Shown piece by piece: positions 6,901 through 12,789 of a stretch of DNA of 12,789 bases. Source of the DNA: Hyphochytrium catenoides (taxonomy: Eukaryota; Sar; Hyphochytriomycetes; Hyphochytriales; Hyphochytriaceae); contig FLMG01002510.1 in NCBI GenBank assembly GCA_900088475.1, positions 1 through 12,789 on the forward strand, written 5' to 3'. Positions within the stretch are counted from its first letter, which is position 1; every line of letters begins with the position of its first letter. The translations under genes were made by a program, and so were the position numbers. Below the pieces are notes generated by a model. The model did not search any database. It saw nothing but the letters and a program-made list of their open reading frames with translations, and was not told the origin of the DNA.

Positions 6901-9900
6901 TCAGGCGGAGCTGGAGCTGAGGGCCACACAACTGCAAACAAAAGAAAAACAGCTAGAGAGGAAGGTAAGGTGGACACTATGCTCTGCAAAGTCGTAGGCT
7001 ATTCTCGGGCAGATATGGAGGAGGAGGGCCGGAACGACGCAAACGTGAACATCAAGATGCATGATTCATTTGTGACTCTTCGACATTTTTGTCTGCTGGT
7101 AGCTTGCAGAGCTGGAGACATTGGAAAGAAAGCTTGACCTTGAAAGACGAAGTTTTGACCAAGACAAGAAACAAAGAGAGGTTGATATGCTTCGCAAAGA
7201 GAACAAGCTCAGGCAGGTACGGCGTGGCGGCTCCCATCCTCCCCACCCACAGTGCTGCTGAACCTGGCCTTTCCTGCTAATGTTATAGCTGATTGGCTGA
7301 CTTATACCTTTCTCATGTCACCTAGCAAGCCGCAGAGCTTGGGCAGGCGGTGACAAGCTATCAGAAGACGGTATGTCATGTTGCATTGGGCATATGAAGG
7401 AACGGTAGATGAGGGGTACAGTGAACATGAACCAAATTGAGACGATGGTCTATTTGAAAAGTCGAAAGATCATTTATCTGGCGGTATGAGACAGCAGCCG
7501 AAGTTACATGCTACTCATTGTCAACCTCTGGATGACTCTAACGATTGGTGCATAGATGGCAGGAGCCCTACAGCGCCGAGAGGAACTTTCTCTCTGGGAG
7601 GAAGAGCTACTCGAGATCCATAAAAGGTCAGTCTTAGGGGTGAGTAGGAGAGGGAGGTCTCAACTGGTGAGATGAGGCACCAACTTCCAAAAGAAGACAG
7701 TAAATTGAATTATAACATCAGCCTAATCACGGTCTTCACCTTCGTGCAGTTTGGAGAAAGAACGAGCCCAGTTTGATGCAGCGGCCAAGGTAAAAGAAGC
7801 TGCTTAATCGATAAAAGTCCATCGGGAGGCTACGAGTGTAGAAGGAACACCAAGAAACATTATACAGAAAAAAAGAGAGAGAGAGAGAGACCAAGCGAGA
7901 ACTTGCGCAAGGCAGCGATAAAGGTGGGAGGGAGTCGAGAGAAGTAGAGCAGAAAGGGATGACCAGAGAGTTAACCCCTGCCGCTCACGGCAAGGATTTA
8001 CTAGCCGTAAGAAATAGAGGAGCAGCTGCTGCGACAGAGGGATCAAGAGAAAGGCTTTCATAACCATAGTTCTCTCGCTTCTGGAGCGTAGGCGTTCTTT
8101 GCCTCGTTCGAAAGTAAATCAGAAATACGTCAGAGCTACGGCGAGACCCCTAAGGAGGTAAGCTGTTCGTCTCAGTCTAGGATATGAACTTATATGTAAA
8201 GGATTTAGATACCTCCTTCCTCCAATCTTTCCTGTTTCGGTGACCAGGAAATCCTTGATGGTACTGAGAAGAAGGTACTAGTCTCTCTCTTTCTGCTCAA
8301 GTTAAAGCCAACCTGACTTGCTTTTTACCGGTCTGCCGCCTGTTACTGATGTTCCAGGCGTACGAGGACCATATTCGACAGCTTGAAGACCGCCTTCAAC
8401 GACAGAGAAGAGTGTCAGATTCTCTGCAGAAGCTAGTACGACAGATGAAGGAAAAGGAGAAAGCGCTGATTGACCGAGTGCACCAGATCATATCAGAGGG
8501 TAGGTGGTTCACGTCCTGCTAGGCTTTCCCCTCTTCCTACGGCTTCTGGCGCAACAGTAGAGCATACTTTGCTTTGTCTCACTTTCATAGTATATGATCT
8601 AGTTCTTTCGTCCCTCGCTGCTGCCTTGAATAAAGTTAAAGGCTTTGTGTAGTGATTAGCAGGTCGGAAGGCGTAGAGACCGAGAGGACCAAGCTGTTGC
8701 GGGACTGGGAGGCCCTCAGCCATATGCGTGCAGAAGTCTATGCAAAGGCTGATGAGCTTCAAAATGAGCAGGAGACAATGGAGAGAGAGAGGCAGCAAGA
8801 CGAGCTAGGGCGAGCGGCGAGGGAAAGGAGCCTCTTGGAAGCGTCTCATGCAGTCAATGCTAGAGAGGTAACTACTCATGCTGAATCTGTTATCCTAGAC
8901 TTCTTGCCTTTACTCTTTGAACTATCGGCCACGACAACATCCCTATAGATCTCTTTGGCAAGTTGCGGATTCATTGGCTTGCCCTTGACAGCTCAAGGCT
9001 CGAACCCATGTCTTTTCTCTCTTTATTCTCTCAGAAAGTACTTGGACAACACGCACAGTATGCAAGGCAGCGGAGTGCGGTCCTTGAAGAGTCGGCTGCA
9101 GAATACCTCAACCTTGCCAAGACCCTGACACAGACTATCCTGGAGAAAGAATCGTACCTGCGAGAAGGTTGGAAATGCTCTTAGCTCGTAACCTACTTTC
9201 GTAGCTCGAGGCCTAAGATTTGTTACCTTTGGACGGGAAGGAAATCGAGCCGGAGCGTCATGTTGTCTTCTTTCTGACCCTCGACGTTTACTTTCTCTTG
9301 CGATCTTTCTCTCTCTCTCTCTTTGTGTCTGGGTCTCTCCTTGCGTGTCTTTTTGCCTTAACCTGTCTCCCTCTCTAGATTCTCATTTCTTGACTGCTTC
9401 TAGCTGAAGAAAAATTCCAAGTAGCTCTTCGAGCCCTAGGAGCTGAAGAAAGCTTTCACTTCCATATTCGGGTGCCCGATCAGTCGTTAATAGATAGTAA
9501 GTGCTGCTAGTAAGAGGCGATCTCTGCGTTGTCACTCTCCCACCACGATTTGTACGCGAGTACTATGTAACACCTACGTCTTGACTATTTGTTTTGTGTG
9601 GCAAGGTCTGGCAAGGATCCAGACCGAGATGGACGCATTAAGAAAGACAGCCCGAAGCCAACAAGGAGGTGAGCTCGAAAGAAATCTGTCACAGAAGAGA
9701 GCGAAAAGAAGTTTTAAAGTTACTTTAGCTAGCATTGGTCACAAAGCGGCTAATAGCTGCTGAGAAAGCTAGCCCCCAGAGCTGATTATGGACTAGTGAA
9801 AGGATAGGCTAGGAGTAAGTGAGAGAAGGAAAGGAGAGTGATCTAGATTAGTAGAGGGACCCCATATCTCTTACATCTATATGTGCTGTCTTTGCCATTC

Positions 9901-12063
9901 GCAGGAGATATCGCTTCGCACCGAAGCCGTAAGCCAGAATCGCCGCCATTAGAGTCCAAAAAGACGCAGGTCTTTACCTGTTCTCTGGATGTTCGAGTCT
10001 CTTTGTTCTCTTTGGTCAATGGTATCTTGTCGTCCATGTAACTCTGTCTGATTACCGATGAACGCTTCCCCATCTTCGCCCGCCCAACTCATTCAAGTTA
10101 TCTGCTCTCCCGGCTGTAAAATTGCTCAGGCCTCCTCTCCCTCGGTGTACTATTCCAACGAAGCGGACACCATGATCCAACTATATCAAGGGTTGGAAAA
10201 TGAGAAGGCAACAGCACTTTCGAGAACCCGCACGCTCAAGCTAGCTCTTTCTCTCCTGCTCCAGAAGGTGCCGCTCTTATCTCGTATGACAAATTTGTGT
10301 TCAGCCTTAATGACATTTCGATGGAGTACCTGTACTGCTCTATGAGCTGCTTGCGCTGCTCGCGAATGCCCCACTTATCGTACAGGGAGCCTTCTGTGTG
10401 AGGCTAACTCTGCGCCATTCTCTGCTTCAACTACCAGTTGTGGTTGAAACAGATTTTGTGCACGGCATCTCTATTGATACACTTGACTCCATGTGCATTG
10501 AGTTCTGTCTAACAATCTTTCCCTCAGGCACAAGCGCAGCTATCGGTCTCTAACATGACCCTCGTCACATTCCTCTCCGGTGAGCTTGAAGCGCTGAGAG
10601 AGCAGATCACTTCTCAATCTTTTGAAGGAAGTGCCAGCTGTGAAAAGCTAAGGCCGCTGATGGAAGCTGTGAACAGAAGAGCTAGAGTGAATGGAGAGTC
10701 TTCTGGATACGCGCAGGTGGAAGCTGAGAGGCATGCCTTCGAGAACCTAAAGCCTCACTTGTCAATTATTTTGGGAGAGCTCGAGCGACAGCTAGAGCTG
10801 CATCAGGAGTGGAGGGATAGACTGGACGAGCTCTTTACTCTTTCCAAAGTACTTCCGGGCTTGGAAAGTGGGGAACTGGGAGAGGCTGAGTGCGCTTCTC
10901 CAAAGTTTCTCTCGTCTCTGTGTCAATCCGGAGATCAGCAGCTTGCGTGCAGTGAAGGGGATGTTGAGAAAGGGGCGCCTGAGAGACATCAAAACTTCGA
11001 TCAACCGATCCAAATGGTACAAGAGGGCCGTAGCAGTCCACTTACAGGCACAGCAAAGATTGAGGGGCAAACTCCGTCACTGCAACCAACAAACAATGAC
11101 GAAATTGAGAGACCAAGAGGTGATCCTCAGGTGGAGCGAATCTTAGAAGAGCTGGACCGGTCAATGCGTGCAAGAGTAAACCTCCTTAAAGAAGGAGAGA
11201 AAGAGTTAAGAGAGCCGACAGATGCGTCTTTCTCTCTCGATTTTCACGAGGAAGATAGCTCCACTTTGCTCGACCTGTCGACCATAGTACTTCCTGAGCC
11301 GAGAGGGCCACCACCTAAGCCTATTATCTCAGCTCCTCGTACACTCAGTCCAGTCCAACCCCAAAATCGTGTTGATCGATTTCCCGCCCCTGTCGTGCTC
11401 TCTCACGCTGGGTGAGCCTTTATCGCTTATCTAGATTGTAGCTCACAATCACTGACTTCTCCTGTCCATCCTTTTCCGTTTTTGTATGACTTCAGGACGA
11501 CTCTCTCTCCTTCTTCACGGCGTCTACAATTCCGGCAGGGAGATGAGTCTGAGCCTTCAGTGATCTCTGATGTCAGTGAAGCGCCGAGCTCCTCACGCTG
11601 GCCCTCACCGGCAAAAGCTGTCTTCGATAACGAGGAGAGTGCAGTACGAGAGGAGAAAGGTAGCAGGGGAGGCCAAGATAGCAAAGAACGTGGTGGGGAG
11701 AATGCTGCCCAGTTGCGCCTTCAAATCCAAGAAGCAACTGTAGGATTGGCACTGCTTTCCCAGAGGTTAGACCTATCGCCAGAAGGTGAGGGGCTATTCT
11801 CCCTGCTGTTTGACTTGTGCCGCTGTCCGTAGATCTCTCTCAATACCTTGTTTCTACCCGCTTATTTCTTGAGAAGTGTCTGATACGTTGTTAGTAGTGG
11901 TACGCAATAGCGCATAAAGGTGGGCCGACCTCTAACTTGGGGATCTCTTCTTGCCCTTCCTTTTTTACACTTCTCAGATCGGTCCATCGCTGCTCAAAAG
12001 CTCCGCCAAAAAATTGAACGAGCTCGTAACCTCTTGAGATTCAGGGAGGATAGGGGGACGTAG
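3629..12063 (+). CDS. Long coiled-coil protein, 25 exons (1225 aa), family not recognised
   Basis: Exons, chained by hand: 3629-3900, 4080-4173, 4445-4510, 4743-4889, 5295-5444, 5703-5825, 6032-6094, 6365-6493, 6803-6964, 7103-7216, 7326-7370, 7556-7626, 7750-7789, 8092-8157, 8248-8274, 8358-8499, 8653-8867, 9035-9167, 9404-9496, 9606-9668, 9905-9969, 10130-10267, 10528-11411, 11496-11785, 11978-12063. All 24 introns are GT-AG. The total is 3678 nt, a closed frame ending in TAG. The start ATG follows AACAACA (A at -3) and precedes G (+4). Residues about 10-690 are dominated by Glu, Lys, Arg, Gln and Leu in heptad-like spacing, as in long rod proteins of cytoskeleton, centrosome or cilium. A Ser/Pro hinge (about 740-765), a second helical block (about 770-890), an acidic Ser/Pro-rich tail and two C-terminal helices (about 1160-1220) follow. 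No signal peptide, membrane segment or catalytic motif is visible. Function is unknown. Gene existence is nearly certain; individual borders with weak donors are less so. Confidence 0.85.
4080..4173 (+). CDS. Exon 2 (residues 91-122)
   Basis: The acceptor is CCTGCAG. The split Arg codon is completed, followed by ELGHLETEVASRLEELNLW and a short polar loop. The donor is GTGAGC after AGA (phase 0). The following intron (4174-4444) is purine-rich in its middle part. Confidence 0.8.
4445..4510 (+). CDS. Exon 3 (residues 123-144)
   Basis: Acceptor CTCTCTGCAG; codes IMVEEQRRISIDREERHAEL then SQ; donor GTACGT (phase 0). A 22-residue helical piece, 66 nt long. Confidence 0.8.
4743..4889 (+). CDS. Exon 4 (residues 145-193)
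   Basis: Acceptor CCATATTAG; codes 49 residues (seven heptads) including SIGNEVQKLRKLQSELLQQL; donor GTGTGG after GAG, which is weak beyond the GT. Phase 0 at both ends. Confidence 0.75.
5295..5444 (+). CDS. Exon 5 (residues 194-243)
   Basis: Acceptor ATTCAAG; codes LEEKKAREEIELQKARERLL and on to RAKRQWEEE; donor GTATCA after GAG (phase 0). The frame stays open through the next intron, so intron retention would not break it. Confidence 0.8.
5703..5825 (+). CDS. Exon 6 (residues 244-284)
   Basis: Acceptor GCTGCGCAG; codes TAKEKAKSREAQEELEAART through KLEEGQRQLE; donor GTCTCT after GAG, a weak site, chosen because the coil and the frame continue cleanly in exon 7. Confidence 0.75.
6032..6094 (+). 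CDS. Exon 7 (residues 285-305)
   Basis: Acceptor GACTGGCAG; codes IRAKKLDGVQKKLKADLSKL and E, 21 residues (three heptads); donor GTAATG after GAG. It lies in a different frame from the ORF that runs through introns 5 and 6. Confidence 0.8.
6365..6493 (+). CDS. Exon 8 (residues 306-348)
   Basis: Acceptor TTTGGCTAG, then NREIALLETKAELKVAKRQH and further charged helix; donor GTGAGT after AAG. A second in-frame acceptor (GTGAG, exon start 6374) would drop three residues. Confidence 0.75.
6803..6964 (+). CDS. Exon 9 (residues 349-402)
   Basis: Acceptor CCTCATCAG; 54 residues of charged helix, including RIELHKSQAELELRATQLQT; donor GTAAGG after AAG. Phase 0 at both ends. Confidence 0.85.
7103..7216 (+). 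CDS. Exon 10 (residues 403-440)
   Basis: Acceptor GCTGGTAG, giving LAELETLERKLDLERRSFDQ and on to RKENKLRQ; donor GTACGG after CAG. The stronger-looking CAG seven bases later is out of phase; GAG nine bases later is in frame and would drop LAE. Confidence 0.75.
7326..7370 (+). CDS. Exon 11 (residues 441-455)
   Basis: A 45-nt small exon. Acceptor GTCACCTAG; codes QAAELGQAVTSYQKT; donor GTATGT after ACG. Phase 0 at both ends. Confidence 0.75.
7556..7626 (+). CDS. Exon 12 (residues 456-479)
   Basis: Acceptor GGTGCATAG; codes MAGALQRREELSLWEEELLE and IHK, ending in two bases (AG) before donor GTCAGT. A stronger donor, GTGAGT, sits at 7640 and could pair with a different acceptor for exon 13. 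Confidence 0.65.
7750..7789 (+). CDS. Exon 13 (residues 479-492)
   Basis: A 40-nt exon. Acceptor TTCGTGCAG; completes a Ser codon and reads LEKERAQFDAAAK; donor GTAAAA after AAG. The first base of the exon fixes the phase with exon 12. Confidence 0.7.
8092..8157 (+). CDS. Exon 14 (residues 493-514)
   Basis: Acceptor GGAGCGTAG; codes AFFASFESKSEIRQSYGETP and KE; donor GTAAGC after GAG. An in-frame alternative acceptor (ACGTCAG, exon start 8134) would leave only SYGETPKE. The preceding intron carries a GA run near 7875-7890. Confidence 0.65.
8248..8274 (+). CDS. Exon 15, 27-nt microexon (residues 515-523)
   Basis: Acceptor GGTGACCAG; codes EILDGTEKK; donor GTACTA after AAG. Phase 0 at both ends, so it could be skipped without shifting the frame. 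Confidence 0.65.
8358..8499 (+). CDS. Exon 16 (residues 524-571)
   Basis: Acceptor GATGTTCCAG; codes AYEDHIRQLEDRLQRQRRVS and then a basic helix to IISE; the donor GTAGGT leaves one G (phase 1). Confidence 0.8.
8653..8867 (+). CDS. Exon 17 (residues 571-642)
   Basis: Acceptor TTTGTGTAG supplies TG to complete GTG (Val) after exon 16, then ISRSEGVETERTKLLRDWEA and a long charged helix to AVNARE; donor GTAACT after GAG. The better-looking CAG at 8660-8662 is in the wrong phase for donor GTAGGT, but would fit a weaker donor at 8504. Confidence 0.7.
9035..9167 (+). CDS. Exon 18 (residues 643-687)
   Basis: Acceptor TTCTCTCAG after a long pyrimidine tract; codes KVLGQHAQYARQRSAVLEES through TQTILEKESYLRE; the weak donor GTTGGA leaves one G, matched by the phase of exon 19. 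Confidence 0.75.
9404..9496 (+). CDS. Exon 19 (residues 687-718)
   Basis: Acceptor TGCTTCTAG; CT completes an Ala codon, then EEKFQVALRALGAEESFHFH and IRVPDQSLID. Here the coiled coil gives way to a non-helical segment. Donor GTAAGT, phase 1. Confidence 0.75.
9606..9668 (+). CDS. Exon 20 (residues 718-739)
   Basis: Acceptor GTGGCAAG; codes (S)LARIQTEMDALRKTARSQQG; donor GTGAGC leaves one G. Phase 1 at both ends, 63 nt. Confidence 0.7.
9905..9969 (+). CDS. Exon 21, Ser/Pro hinge (residues 739-760)
   Basis: Acceptor CATTCGCAG; codes DIASHRSRKPESPPLESKKT and Q, a basic, proline-containing linker with no helix. Donor GTCTTT after CAG is weak; it was chosen because exon 22 needs phase 0. Confidence 0.6.
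10130..10267 (+). CDS. Exon 22 (residues 761-806)
   Basis: Acceptor TTGCTCAG; codes ASSPSVYYSNEADTMIQLYQ followed by a helix rich in Leu (TLKLALSLLLQK); donor GTGCCG after AAG is weak beyond GT. Joins exon 23 in phase 0. Confidence 0.65.
10528..11411 (+). CDS. Exon 23, largest exon (residues 807-1101)
   Basis: Acceptor TTCCCTCAG, then AQAQLSVSN and an open frame of 884 nt. The first third is helical (GELEALREQI; ILGELERQLELHQEWRDRLD). The rest is polar and acidic with one more helix near VERILEELDRSMRARVN, then LSTIVLPEPRGPPPKPI, a proline-rich run. Donor GTGAGC leaves GG (phase 2). As the only long exon, it may be older or differently selected than the fragmented coil region. Confidence 0.85.
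11496..11785 (+). CDS. Exon 24 (residues 1101-1198)
   Basis: Acceptor TGACTTCAG; a Ser/Pro-rich disordered stretch (LSPSSRRLQF; EAPSSSRWPSPAKAV) is followed by a helix (NAAQLRLQIQEATVGLALLS). Donor GTGAGG leaves one G (phase 1). Confidence 0.8.
11978..12063 (+). CDS. Exon 25, C-terminus (residues 1198-1225)
   Basis: Acceptor ACTTCTCAG; AT completes an Asp codon, then RSIAAQKLRQKIERARNLLR and FREDRGT before TAG. A basic amphipathic helix ends the protein and is a candidate targeting or interaction segment. Confidence 0.8.
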
Positions 12064-12373
12064 GCGGGGTATCTATACGAGAGAGAAAAAGGGGAGAGAA
12101 GAGGTTAAGATAGACATCGGAGCGAAGCCCTTCCATGTCATGAGGATCTCTAAAGCTGACGAGAGATGAGATGCTCAAACAGGATATAGACAGATCTACG
12201 AGGTTCACACCCGATGAAGGCGGACTGAAGGAGGAAGACGGTCAAGAGGTGTGGGAAGAATGAGAAATTAACCCTAATACCAGCCCTTGCAGGACAAATT
12301 CTCCACACGTTATTATTGTTTATTACTGGCCAGCAGGGGTTCAGAGTGTACTGCCTTCAAACATAGCTAGCTT
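12064..12373. other. Convergent intergenic spacer
   Basis: This lies between the stop codons of the coiled-coil gene and the minus-strand Gln-rich gene and must hold both 3' untranslated regions. No plus-strand AATAAA was seen. No further gene is visible. Confidence 0.6.
12319..12324 (-). promoter_or_regulatory. Possible poly(A) signal of the Gln-rich gene
   Basis: AATAAA on the minus strand (TTTATT on plus), about 50 nt past the minus-strand stop codon, in an AT-rich patch. Position and sequence fit a polyadenylation hexamer. Whether this organism uses that hexamer is unknown. Confidence 0.35.
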
Positions 12374-12789
12374 CTAATTGCTTAGTAGGACGTACTCCTC
12401 ATCCTGTTCTTCCTGCTCCTGCTCCAGTTGGCGCTGTGATTGCTGCTTAAGCTTCTTCTTCAGGCGCTTTTTCTGGCTCTTAGACAGTGATCTTGGAGAC
12501 TCTGTCACCTCCTCTTGCTGCTGCTTGTTGGTAGGAGTCTGCGTCTTCTGCTGCTGTTGCTGGTTTGGGCTGGTGGGCAGCTGGTTTTGCTGCAGTTGCT
12601 CCAGCTTGAGGGACTGCTGGCGTTGTGGCTGCTGCTGTTGTTGCTGCTGCTGCTTCTGTGGAAATTGGCTCTGCTGCTGCTCCTGCTTCAGGGACTGCTG
12701 GCGTTGAGGCGGTTGTGGCTTTTGCTGTTGCTGTTGGTGCTGCTGCTGCTGCTTGGCAGGGGATTGGCTCTGGCTCTTCTGCTGCTGTT
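12374..12789 (-). CDS. Gln-rich protein, C-terminal part (truncated by window edge)
   Basis: The minus-strand frame is open from the window end to TAG at 12374-12376, giving 137 residues with no start inside the window. About 40% are Gln (56 by my count), in runs of up to eight encoded by mixed CAG/CAA. The segment PQRQQSLK occurs twice, 81 nt apart (12605-12628 and 12686-12709), suggesting internal duplication. Near the end come a basic cluster (SLSKSQKKRLKKKLK) and an acidic Gln/Glu tail ending EEQDEEYVLLSN. The basic cluster could be a nuclear or nucleolar signal or an RNA-binding helix; that is inference. No family was recognised. A second minus frame, Ala-rich, is also open and stops at about 12486. 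I prefer the Gln frame because it is longer and continues into charged, helix-like sequence. Confidence 0.55.
   Translation of the reverse strand, partial: QQQKSQSQSPAKQQQQHQQQQQKPQPPQRQQSLKQEQQQSQFPQKQQQQQQQQPQRQQSLKLEQLQQNQLPTSPNQQQQQKTQTPTNKQQQEEVTESPRSLSKSQKKRLKKKLKQQSQRQLEQEQEEQDEEYVLLSN
12599..12789. repeat. CTG/CAG triplet-rich low-complexity tract
   Basis: Interrupted CTG/TTG triplets on the plus strand (CAG/CAA on minus) make up most of this stretch, which lies in the Gln-rich gene. Interruptions by TTG, CTT and TGG mean it is not a pure trinucleotide microsatellite. Confidence 0.8.

Noticed and set aside
9377-9378. Alternative acceptor CTCTCTAG for exon 19
   Set aside because: Using it in the needed phase runs into TGA before the coil sequence; the AG at 9402-9403 keeps the frame.
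12378-12707. Cys-rich plus-strand frame opposite the Gln-rich gene
   Set aside because: Long Cys and Ser runs are the complement of CAG/CAA triplets; no known Cys-spacing motif, while the minus strand gives a charged C-terminus and a plausible poly(A) signal.
1-12789. CRISPR array, bacterial operon, phage or viral genes
   Set aside because: No regularly spaced repeats with unique spacers, no Shine-Dalgarno-led gene strings and no recognisable viral protein; the introns and tRNA structure indicate a eukaryotic nuclear genome.

Overview
The window looks like nuclear DNA of a unicellular eukaryote. It carries a gene split by 24 short GT-AG introns, two eukaryotic-type tRNA-Ser genes with internal A and B boxes and T-run terminators, GA/CT simple repeats, and a decayed MULE-type DNA transposase. 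The short introns (about 83 to 405 nt), mixed base composition and oomycete/algal-style MULE remnant would fit a protist or alga, for example a stramenopile or alveolate. I cannot place it further from sequence alone. There are no bacterial operons, CRISPR arrays or recognisable viral genes.

Layout: 1-670 is non-coding and dominated by a purine (GA)n tract. At 671-752 and 2591-2672 lie two identical tRNA-Ser(GCU) genes, exactly 1920 bp apart. Between them are a frameshifted MULE transposase remnant (about 1378-1762), an inverted repeat just before it, and coding-like islands that no longer form a clean gene. From 2683 to 3628 there is a spacer with a weak, broken coding-like stretch on the minus strand. 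This spacer should also hold the promoter of the main gene.

The main gene occupies 3629-12063 (+). I could chain 25 exons by hand with every intron GT-AG and every codon phase closing. This gives 3678 nt, or 1225 residues plus TAG. The product is a long Glu/Lys/Arg/Gln-rich coiled-coil protein (residues about 10-690), then a Ser/Pro hinge, a second helical region (about 770-890), an acidic low-complexity tail, and two short helices at the C-terminus. I do not recognise the family. A structural, cytoskeletal or centrosomal/flagellar role would be typical of such proteins but is not shown by the sequence. Exons 3-11 are all phase 0-0 and multiples of three, so the coil is built from exchangeable modules.

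At the right edge, 12374-12789 (-) is the 3' end of a convergent gene. It encodes a glutamine-rich tail (about 40% Gln) ending in a Lys-rich basic cluster and an acidic terminus. The two genes converge over a 310-bp spacer with an AATAAA hexamer on the minus strand. Nothing here forms an obvious new multi-gene system. The most unusual features are the modular intron-exon architecture of the coiled-coil gene and the tRNA-bracketed transposon graveyard.
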